From: Euryarchaeota archaeon UBA125
GTDB taxonomy: Archaea > Thermoplasmatota > Poseidoniia > Poseidoniales > Thalassarchaeaceae
Length of the DNA: 43,956 nt
Assembly (NCBI GenBank): GCA_002502625.1
Contig: DAPV01000070.1
Span: 1 to 43,956 of the forward strand
Reading direction: 5' to 3'
Shown here: piece after piece, positions 26,547-34,000 of the stretch
Layout: the number at the start of each line of letters is the position of its first letter
Numbering within the stretch: position 1 is the stretch's first letter
Position numbers and translations under genes: made by a program
The notes under the pieces: generated by a model
Database searches by the model: none
The model's input: only the letters and a program-made list of their open reading frames with translations
What the model was told of the DNA's origin: nothing

Positions 26547-27413
26547 CTACTCAGAGAAAGAACCACACTTTGGACAATATGATTCATTCACATCAATGGG
26601 CGAACCGCATTCATTACATCGTCTGATATTTGACTGAACAGGTTCGTTTTTTTCAACTGATGAAGAAGGATTGGAATTCACTGACATAGGTGAGGGATCA
26701 TAATCTTCACCAGGTCTAACATAGACTCTTTCTGTGGAATCAATCTGTGATTGAATTAAATCCCTAGACTTAACCGAAACATTAGATTTCTGAGAATTAA
26801 CTTGATTTTGGGCAGCCGACTCTCTAGCTTCAGATAATCTTCGCATCGCACCTCTAATCAACCCAGACTCTTCTCTAGGTTCTTCTTTCAATGTCACACC
26901 CTGAACAGATTCTACTGGACCTGTTTTTCCGGTAACTCTAGCCGAGTTTCTAGCAACATGATCTTGCTCAAGGAATAAATCAACATTCTCAACATCAGAT
27001 ACATTGGATTCTATTTCAGTTGGCCCCCCTTCACGATTGATCTGAGAAACTGAACCCGAGAGGCGTTCTGCCGCTTTTTTCTGAGAAGTAATTGGTCGAT
27101 TCATTGCAGCGGCACTCAAACGATTATCTGCTTCTCCTGCACGTAACCAAACACCCTTGTCTTCGGCCTTGTACACTTTTTCTAATCGCTGTATACTCTT
27201 GGAACGATGCCATTCCATATCCTTAACAATCCTAGAACGACGAAATAAAATATAACCAAAAACTAATGATGAACCATAGTAAACATATGGTATCCAATTT
27301 TTTTCAGAAAGTAATAAATCTATAGCTGGTGGGCCAAAAATGTCTAAGACTAGAAAAATCAATGATGGAGCCAGAAGTAAGGCTACTGAAGTCCCACTAT
27401 TCTTCTCCGCCAT
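26547..27413 (-). CDS. Two-helix membrane protein with C-terminal zinc ribbon
   Basis: 288 residues from the ATG at 27413. A longer frame starting at 27467 would overlap the glycosyltransferase gene by 50 bases, whereas 27413 lies four bases after that stop. Two hydrophobic segments sit near the N-terminus (TSVALLLAPSLIFLVLDIFG and YVYYGSSLVFGYILF). A basic helix and about 180 residues of disordered, Ser/Glu/Val-rich linker follow. At the very C-terminus is a double-CxxC zinc ribbon (RCNECGSPID, then YCPKCGSF). The overall plan resembles the zinc-ribbon membrane proteins common in archaea with no assigned role. It is probably translated with the upstream glycosyltransferase. Confidence 0.72.
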   Translation of the reverse strand: MAEKNSGTSVALLLAPSLIFLVLDIFGPPAIDLLLSEKNWIPYVYYGSSLVFGYILFRRSRIVKDMEWHRSKSIQRLEKVYKAEDKGVWLRAGEADNRLSAAAMNRPITSQKKAAERLSGSVSQINREGGPTEIESNVSDVENVDLFLEQDHVARNSARVTGKTGPVESVQGVTLKEEPREESGLIRGAMRRLSEARESAAQNQVNSQKSNVSVKSRDLIQSQIDSTERVYVRPGEDYDPSPMSVNSNPSSSVEKNEPVQSNIRRCNECGSPIDVNESYCPKCGSFSE

Positions 27414-27417
27414 GATA

Positions 27418-28530
27418 CTAATTCCGTCCTTTATTCTTTGAATTATTCGCGCTCTTGATTCGTTCATTAATGGGTGGTTTCATTGGCAATAAACCAGTAA
27501 GAAGACCTAAGCTAAATGAAATATGCAATGTAAGAATAGATAGAAAAATACCTGGGTTTGGTAAAATATTCGACTTAGCTATTGATGCGGTTAGTAAAAC
27601 ACCAAAATAGCCAGATAATAAAATTAAAGGGGTAAAGAAAAAGATATCAGAAAAAACATGGAGCATACTAAAATTACCTGAAATATTAGAATTATCTGAA
27701 GAAAGGAAAAACAAAATAAATGAAAGAGAGACTGATATTAGACCAATCCAAGGTAGAAATTCTCGTAATCTAGCACGCTTAGGATACACTCTTAATTGAC
27801 GCATTCGCCAATATCCATATCTTCGACCCATCCCCCATAAGCCAGACAGAGTGGATCTTTTTGACATACACACAAATGATACATCCGAGCGCATCACTGG
27901 CCAATCATTCTCTCTTAATCTGTGATTTAAATCATGATCTTGGCCTGCAATCCATCTATCGTCCCAACCTCCTATTGATTTGACTGCTTCAACACGATGT
28001 AAACAAAAAGCCGGGGATTTTGCTGTTTCTCGACCTTTGAAATGAGCAAATTGACCACTTCCTCCTAATGGAGAATGAAGAGCATATTCAATTGATTTTG
28101 GCATGCCATTTATTTCCTCAGAAGGTTTGATTTTCGATCCCATTGAACCAATATTCCTTCCTAACGATTGTTCTGCATCAAGTAAATCATCTACTCTCAA
28201 TTGAAGATGATCTTCTGGAACCCAAGTATGTCCAATTATCTCAAACATATGTGTAGCATCTTCTACATTTTCAAGAGCAAGGTTTCTTGCAGCAGATACA
28301 TATTTTCCGGGATTATCTAAAATCTCTATTACTGGACCTCCATGATTTTCACTGAGAATTGAATTTTTTTCTGCAATTTCCCTAGAATTGTCACTAGAGC
28401 CCCCATCCAAAACTAAAATTCGATGGCGTTGGGGATCAAATGTCTGATTACGAAGTGATGTAAGACATCTATCAAGGTGTTTCGACTCATCGAGAACTGG
28501 GATGACTGTCAAAATCTTGACCTCGTCCAT
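27418..28530 (-). CDS. Family 2 glycosyltransferase with C-terminal membrane helices
   Basis: 370 residues. The GT-A domain begins VLTVIPVLDESKHLDRCL-like (VIPVLDESKH), with nucleotide-sugar binding at LVLDGGSSDNSREIAEK. The catalytic-type WDDRWIAGQDHDLNHRLRE region matches the ED/GxDxxL motif of inverting GT2 enzymes. Three hydrophobic segments after about residue 250 (LPWIGLISVSLSFILFFLS, FFFTPLILLSGYFGVLLTASI, LTLHISFSLGLLTGLLPM) anchor it in the membrane. It probably adds sugars to a lipid carrier or glycans of surface proteins, which would suit the glycosylation sequons of the nearby giant proteins. The actual substrate is unknown. Confidence 0.85.
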   Translation of the reverse strand: MDEVKILTVIPVLDESKHLDRCLTSLRNQTFDPQRHRILVLDGGSSDNSREIAEKNSILSENHGGPVIEILDNPGKYVSAARNLALENVEDATHMFEIIGHTWVPEDHLQLRVDDLLDAEQSLGRNIGSMGSKIKPSEEINGMPKSIEYALHSPLGGSGQFAHFKGRETAKSPAFCLHRVEAVKSIGGWDDRWIAGQDHDLNHRLRENDWPVMRSDVSFVCMSKRSTLSGLWGMGRRYGYWRMRQLRVYPKRARLREFLPWIGLISVSLSFILFFLSSDNSNISGNFSMLHVFSDIFFFTPLILLSGYFGVLLTASIAKSNILPNPGIFLSILTLHISFSLGLLTGLLPMKPPINERIKSANNSKNKGRN

Positions 28531-28646
28531 GGCATCAACTTCCCCCTTTGGTCGTCAAACTTGTTATTCAAAAATCATTTAGAAACAGATTGTTAGCATC
28601 TCAAATATAGCGGAACACCCATGACCTCCCATCACTACTCAATAGT
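28531..28646. promoter_or_regulatory. Divergent intergenic region, possible TATA-like element
   Basis: This region separates the minus-strand glycosyltransferase from the plus-strand UPF0201 gene, so it should carry promoters in both directions. The AT-rich block TCAAATATAG at 28601-28610 lies about 40 bases before the plus-strand ATG and could be a TATA element. There is no Shine-Dalgarno sequence before 28647. Confidence 0.3.
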
Positions 28647-29135
28647 ATGGAAGGGCCATCCGTGAGAATCACTACCCGAGTGGGGGCTCATGAATCATCC
28701 AATGCGATTATTGATTCAATCAAGGGTCTATTCCCTGATTTCGAACCTGAAAATCAGATTGTAAACACTCCTTATCCTAAAAATGAAGTATGGACAGAGA
28801 TGTATGGAAATGGAGGATCAATGGATTATTTCATTCAAGCACTTAGAGATCAACGAATTCTTGATACTGGAATGGATGCAATGACAATGGATTCCACTGA
28901 AAATTCAACGTTGTTTCGACTCTCAAGGCAGGCATCTATTGTAGGAAAAGTAGGATTTGTCTTAGAAGGTGAAACTACATTAGGAGGGTATTTCGATGTT
29001 ATGTTAGAGTTGCAAGGATTAATTTCATGGATTGAAAAAGCAACATATCATGAAGGTAGAAACCATGTTCCAAGAACAGTTGGCGATGGATATGGAATGG
29101 AGATGGATGGGTCTTCGAGAGAATGGAATGATTAA
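28647..29135 (+). CDS. UPF0201 family protein (archaeal RNA-binding-like fold)
   Basis: 162 residues, cytosolic. The sequence follows the UPF0201 pattern: an opening strand VRITTRVGAHESSNAIIDSIKGLFPDFE, the central LRDQRILDTGMDAM segment (family: LR-x-QRILDAAR), FRLSRQASIVGKVGFVLEGET (family: lnKQaA..GkvnF) and TLGGYFDVMLEL. This family is archaea-specific and structurally related to ribosomal-protein-like RNA binders. Its role is not established. A tail after WIEKATYHEG is Gly/Asp-rich. The gene stands alone on the plus strand and its stop overlaps that of the opposite gene (TTAA). Confidence 0.82.
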   Translation: MEGPSVRITTRVGAHESSNAIIDSIKGLFPDFEPENQIVNTPYPKNEVWTEMYGNGGSMDYFIQALRDQRILDTGMDAMTMDSTENSTLFRLSRQASIVGKVGFVLEGETTLGGYFDVMLELQGLISWIEKATYHEGRNHVPRTVGDGYGMEMDGSSREWND

Positions 29136-30154
29136 CTTTGAAATGTAGATTGTATATATTCAATCAACGGAATGTCTGCCTCTAACCAATCAAAATTATG
29201 TAACAAAGAGGTCTTAATCCATCGATGTTCACTATGACTATGATTACTTGGCGGAACTTCACTTAGTGAGACACATTTCCAAAAATGAAGTGTGACTGTA
29301 AAGTCAGGATAATGATAGTCAATTACCATCATTCTATCTAAAGGAGTAATATCCCAATCTAATTCTTCTTTACATTCTCTCACCAAGGCAAGATGTTCTG
29401 TTTCACCATGCTCAATTTTCCCCCCAGGAAACTCCCACTTATCTGAATGAATAGGTCCCTTTCGTTTACTGGCTAACCATTTTCCATCATTCTCAAAAAT
29501 CGCTCCAACTACATCGATATGCCTAGGTTGTACTACAACAGCAGATATTAGAGTAACAAATTCTACCTGCTCTTCAATACTCATGAATTCCTCTGAAGGT
29601 AAATGGACAAAAATACAGGGTATTTCTTTACACTTAGAATGTAAAGCATGAAGCGAATAGTATAGAGTTTCATTACAAACAAATCCACCAGCATCATCAC
29701 TAATTTCATATGAATACTTTAGATCTTCATTTTGAATTAATTCAATAGAAGCAGAAACTGAAATCTCAGAAGGAGCTCCTTGGATAATTTCTCCAGTTAC
29801 CTTTCTTCCTGAGTTATCTGGTGAAGTAAAAAAATTCATATTCAATCCTCGAGATTCAATTCTAGGAAGTGAAGCGTTCCTTGCCAATCCAAGATGAATG
29901 ATTGCGTCCATGTCTTCAATTGAATCTGAGATGATGTCTTTTGAAATATGCGTACTACCATTTTTGTCCACAGATAATATCTTCGAACGCCATTCAATCT
30001 TTGGACTTCTTTGACGAACTCTTCTTGTTCCTATTTCTGATTCCCCCAGTTCTACATTGAATGATTTGAAATTCAAAGATTCTGCGACTATCCCGCTGAC
30101 ATTAGTTTTCATTCCAGCAAACGGCTCGAAACCAGTCAACAAAATCTTGTACAT
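29132..30154 (-). CDS. Pyroglutamyl-peptidase I fused to a Nudix hydrolase
   Basis: 340 residues with two enzyme domains. Residues about 1-205 are peptidase family C15, which removes N-terminal pyroglutamate. The N-terminal LLTGFEPFAG is diagnostic. The catalytic triad is present as Glu100 (LPRIESRGLNMN), Cys160 (GGFVCNETLYY) and His184 (IFVHLPSEEF). Residues about 210-340 are a Nudix domain of the MutT/8-oxo-dGTPase-like kind with the box GKIEHGETEHLALVRECKEELD (G245, E251, R259, E260, E263, E264). The usual Gly after EE-x is Asp266. The domains share one uninterrupted frame. GGAGGGG precedes the ATG at 30154, so the start is firm. It is not clear why these activities are joined. Confidence 0.87.
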   Translation of the reverse strand: MYKILLTGFEPFAGMKTNVSGIVAESLNFKSFNVELGESEIGTRRVRQRSPKIEWRSKILSVDKNGSTHISKDIISDSIEDMDAIIHLGLARNASLPRIESRGLNMNFFTSPDNSGRKVTGEIIQGAPSEISVSASIELIQNEDLKYSYEISDDAGGFVCNETLYYSLHALHSKCKEIPCIFVHLPSEEFMSIEEQVEFVTLISAVVVQPRHIDVVGAIFENDGKWLASKRKGPIHSDKWEFPGGKIEHGETEHLALVRECKEELDWDITPLDRMMVIDYHYPDFTVTLHFWKCVSLSEVPPSNHSHSEHRWIKTSLLHNFDWLEADIPLIEYIQSTFQS

Positions 30155-30158
30155 CTAT

Positions 30159-30165
30159 CCCCTCC
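30159..30165 (-). promoter_or_regulatory. Shine-Dalgarno sequence of the peptidase-Nudix fusion
   Basis: GGAGGGG on the minus strand, four bases before the ATG at 30154 (six from GGAGG). Confidence 0.55.
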
Positions 30166-30257
30166 GAATTGTTGCCCGATTGAATAACTTCCGAGAAACT
30201 AGTTTTCTTGCACTAGATAACAGAGAACTTGAGAAGCATCAATGCACACCATAACTC

Positions 30258-30629
30258 ATGGAGGCGACAGTAGAGGTCGATGAGAACGATCTAGATTTAG
30301 CCGAAAAAATCCAAAATCGAGCTAAAACGCCAATGAATGTTTCTCGAATTATTTGGTATGAATTCACCGGAGGAGTAGGTCCTTGGGGGGCTATGAGACC
30401 ATTATTTGCAATTTTACTTGCATTAATCCCATTCTTATTCCTAGGTCAGCATTTCAATAGAGAACATGCAAAAGGCAGAGATTGGTTCTTACTTCAAATC
30501 CCACTACTACTTTCTATCGTTCTTTGGCCGATATTATGGCTATTTTCGATTGGAGATGCATGGTGGGTAGCAAATAACCGAGTTGCTAAAGAATCTTCAA
30601 TGCTGAATCTATCAGAAATCAGCAGGTAA
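30258..30629 (+). CDS. Small two-helix membrane protein, unknown function
   Basis: 123 residues. An acidic N-terminal helix (VDENDLDLAEKIQNRAKT) is followed by WYEFTGGVGPWGAMRP. Two transmembrane helices come next, MRPLFAILLALIPFLFLGQHF (about 48-68) and LLQIPLLLSIVLWPILWLFSIG (about 78-99), then DAWWVANNRVAKESSML. It resembles small archaeal membrane proteins with a conserved Trp-rich exit (DAWWVANN). No family is recognised. The last 18 bases overlap the 3' end of the opposite gene. Confidence 0.65.
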   Translation: MEATVEVDENDLDLAEKIQNRAKTPMNVSRIIWYEFTGGVGPWGAMRPLFAILLALIPFLFLGQHFNREHAKGRDWFLLQIPLLLSIVLWPILWLFSIGDAWWVANNRVAKESSMLNLSEISR

Positions 30630-31076
30630 AATCATTGGAGAGAAAAGTTGTCCTGTACCTGATGCTTTAGAGAGTTGACTTCGAGCAAGATGCTCCCACC
30701 TTCTTAACGCTAAAACTGCATCGACAAAAGGCAATTCTGTTCCGTTGATGATTGTGCGAATCATGGTATCTAAAATATCCATCCTATCAATATCAACAAT
30801 TTCTAAGATTCTTTCAAGAGGCATGCCAGGACGACCAGTATCAGAAGATTCAACCTCAACCGGCCAAGGACTTACAACTTCAGTAGAAAGATCTTCGTCT
30901 TCTTTTTGTGCCCTTTCCTCGAGAACATCGACTAATTTTTTAAGATATTTTGAGATTACCAAACTTACCTCAATAACTGGCATTGACATTTGGTTAACAA
31001 AATGAACCATATTTTCTTGCAAGAATAACATCTTCTCTGTACTTGAGGATGAAGTGAGGGGCATCGCATCCGACAT
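30612..31076 (-). CDS. Helical hypothetical protein coupled to the 1848-residue surface protein
   Basis: 154 residues, no signal peptide or membrane helix, hence cytosolic. It is mostly amphipathic helix: MLFLQENMVHFVNQMSMPVI, an acidic hinge (ERAQKEDEDLSTEVVSPWPV), then RILEIVDIDRMDILDTMIRTI and a final ALRRWEHLARSQL helix. No family is recognised. The start codon follows the stop of the giant protein by nine bases. The ribosome-binding site includes that stop (TGAGGT), so translation is probably coupled. It may therefore act with the cytosolic tail of the giant protein; this is inferred only from the arrangement. Confidence 0.65.
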   Translation of the reverse strand: MSDAMPLTSSSSTEKMLFLQENMVHFVNQMSMPVIEVSLVISKYLKKLVDVLEERAQKEDEDLSTEVVSPWPVEVESSDTGRPGMPLERILEIVDIDRMDILDTMIRTIINGTELPFVDAVLALRRWEHLARSQLSKASGTGQLFSPMILPADF

Positions 31077-31082
31077 CGAGAA

Positions 31083-31088
31083 ACCTCA
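31083..31088 (-). promoter_or_regulatory. Shine-Dalgarno overlapping the stop codon of the giant gene
   Basis: TGAGGT on the minus strand includes the TGA stop of the 1848-residue protein and lies six to seven bases before the ATG at 31076. This arrangement favours reinitiation by the same ribosome. Confidence 0.5.
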
Positions 31089-34000
31089 CGCGCCTTCACC
31101 AAGACTACGTGCAGTCTTTTCTAATTCCGCAGTAGTCAGATATCTATTACCATCTGCATCAAAGAATTCAGCGGCTGCTAAGAAAGATTGACGATCTGTG
31201 AGCCCATACTTTTGCATTACGTGAGATACCACTCTTTCGGAATATGTAGCACCTGCTGCTCCTCCAGTTACATCTGAACGAGGAATAGATTGTTCATATG
31301 TTGATTTAGCTTGTTGAGATCTCCAAGTCGTAATTTGTTCGGTTGTCCACCCTTGAGAAATTAACTGTTCATCAGTCCACTGTAATGGTTGAGGATTCGG
31401 CGAAGGAGCTACTTCAACTGGGGGACTCGGAGATTGTAAACCAGGTGGCATTGGAGGAGGGGAGTTGAGGCTAGGAGGAGGTGTTGGAACAGGAGGAGGG
31501 ACAACTGGAATTGGAGGAGGAGGTTGATCTGAACGAGTTTTTTCAGGCGCCATTGATTTTACAACCAAATCTGTTTGCTCTTGCTCAGGTAAAACTTCAT
31601 CATCATCAGTAGAATTATCTTGCCTGTAAAGGACCAGCATGATTGTTCCAAAAATTAAACCAAACAAAGCAGCAAGATACAGTAAGAATGTCAATTGTGA
31701 TTCTTCAATTTGTTGACCTAATGCTTCTCCATCTCTTGCTTGATACGGTTGAAGAATTAGAGATTCCAATGTCAAAATATCTACATCTATGTGTCCATCC
31801 CTAGCAACTAGCCGATAACGTTCGACTTCTGTAGAATCAACACCAAATGTCAGTAAATCTATAGCAGCATCATATGTAGAATTTGGCAAGATATTCAAAT
31901 CTGTTTCAGCATTATCTACATCCGCCCAAATCCCAGGAGAAACCTCGTTTTGTATTACGAATTTGACTTCTCCTTCGTACTCTAATTCATTTACTCCTTC
32001 AATTGTTAATGTAACTATATCTCCACCCGTAGGAGATGGATCAGACCATTTGATAATGGAACTAGGAAGATCAATTCCGGGACCGATTCTAACTAATCTC
32101 CAAGTATCAAACGGCTGTATTTCAGAATTCAAATTGTTTTCATATGGGTTTCCTGCACTATCAGAACCTGTAATCCATACATCAACAAGATAACCAGGTA
32201 GAAGTGCAGTGGCCCCACCATCTGTGAGGTCTAATTTACCACTCCACATCGCTTGATTTTGAATTTCAGTTAGTTCAGATAAAGGAACACTACCTCTAGA
32301 TATTTCACTTGAACCAGCGCGGATTCGATAATGCAAAACGCTAGTTAGATCCTCATTAAATCCACTGGAATCAGAAGCTAACAAATTAATTTGGACCTGA
32401 GAAGCTCGATCAATTCTCACATCTCCTGTTGGAGCAATTTCGATAATTTCAGGAGGAGTTCCATCAACTGAAAGTTGTAATCGAGGTGGTGTTTCAGTTT
32501 CATCTTGAGCAAGACCAGGGAGTGAATCCAAACTCATGGATGCGTCAAGATACCCAGACTGTAAATTTGGGACTAAAATATCCAGAGTGAAATATCCATC
32601 TTCTCTAGGAATCGCAACCCATACATTGTCTAAATCTGATAAAACAATCTCACAAGACCCTCCAGGGGCAGGAACTAAATCTTCACTAAACAATAATTTT
32701 CCTTCAATTCTTACTACCTGTCCTGATGCAATTAAGCTTGGGCCCGATGATTCATCACCATCGAATACATTTCTTCCAGTGGCTAAGTCTGTTGCAGTAA
32801 GATGGCCTTCACCAAGGTCGAAACGAAGATCATTATCTAAACTCCATTCATCAAAACCTAGACCACCCCTATCATCATGACAAGGAACTATTTCACCAAC
32901 ATTACATGGCCAATCTGTGACTTCAATCACAGGAATAAAAGTAATTTCTCCATCGGTATCGAATTCTTCAGGGAACCACCAAGTAAGTTGGAATCTAATG
33001 TCGACAAACAGTTCTTTGGAATCAATTTCTGATGCCATAGGATTGGGGCCATATGTACTATACAAATTAGAAACTGCAAGACCATCTCCACCCGATTCAA
33101 AAAGGATAGAAGGAGTTCCATCAGGTGACAATGTAACGTTTCCATAAATTGATTGCTCAGGATCGGATAAATCTCCTGCTAATGCCATTTGAATAGAACG
33201 AATATCCTGCCAACCATTACGATCTTCAATACGTAATCTGGCTAAATATTGGATTCCCGGATGAAGCGGAGTTTCATCATCATGCCCAATAATAGTACTA
33301 TTTTCAGAAACAAGCATGGGCTCAAATTCTTCTCTAGTGATATACGTTACTAAATCTTCATTCCAATCTGAAATCCCTCGAATATCTTTGTTGCAAGGTG
33401 AAGGTGGTTCTGGGCATACTGGATCTCCGCCCAGTGCAATTGTGTTCCCACTAGTGTCTTCTCCAGTCACATATATTGAAACCCGCTCTTTGTGAACATT
33501 CCAAGAATCATCCAAAATGCCATTAAACACATTAATTCCTCCAGCTTTTATTTCAGGAGAACGGAATAACATCGAAGAATATTCAGATCTATCAGGGACC
33601 TTATTATAATTCAAATCTGATTGATTTTCAATCCAATAATGTACAGTAATCTCTTCAGGAGGATCAACAGAGTCTTGAATCGTAATAGAAATAGGCTGAT
33701 TCCCAGCATGAGTCTCATCCCCATCACTAGGAGTTGAAGCGATAATCAAAGGACTGACCCCGTCAAGAACTAACTTAATTGTGTTCTGTCCAGCATTAAC
33801 AAAATTCGATTTATTTTTCATATCGAAAAGACCAACTTCGAATAACATCCCTCCTGGAGAGGACTGGAAGGGAGTCTGAAATGTCATTGAATACAATCCA
33901 TATGATGGATTTGATTGATTGATAAAGATCGTTGGTTCTTCCATAGGAAGTCCGTCTAAAGTTAAATTTCTACCCATAACTTGTAATCCAAAATTTCCTG

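Noticed and set aside
30057..30254. 65-codon plus-strand frame ahead of the small membrane protein
   Set aside because: It mostly overlaps the 5' end of the peptidase-Nudix gene on the other strand and its translation has no recognisable character.
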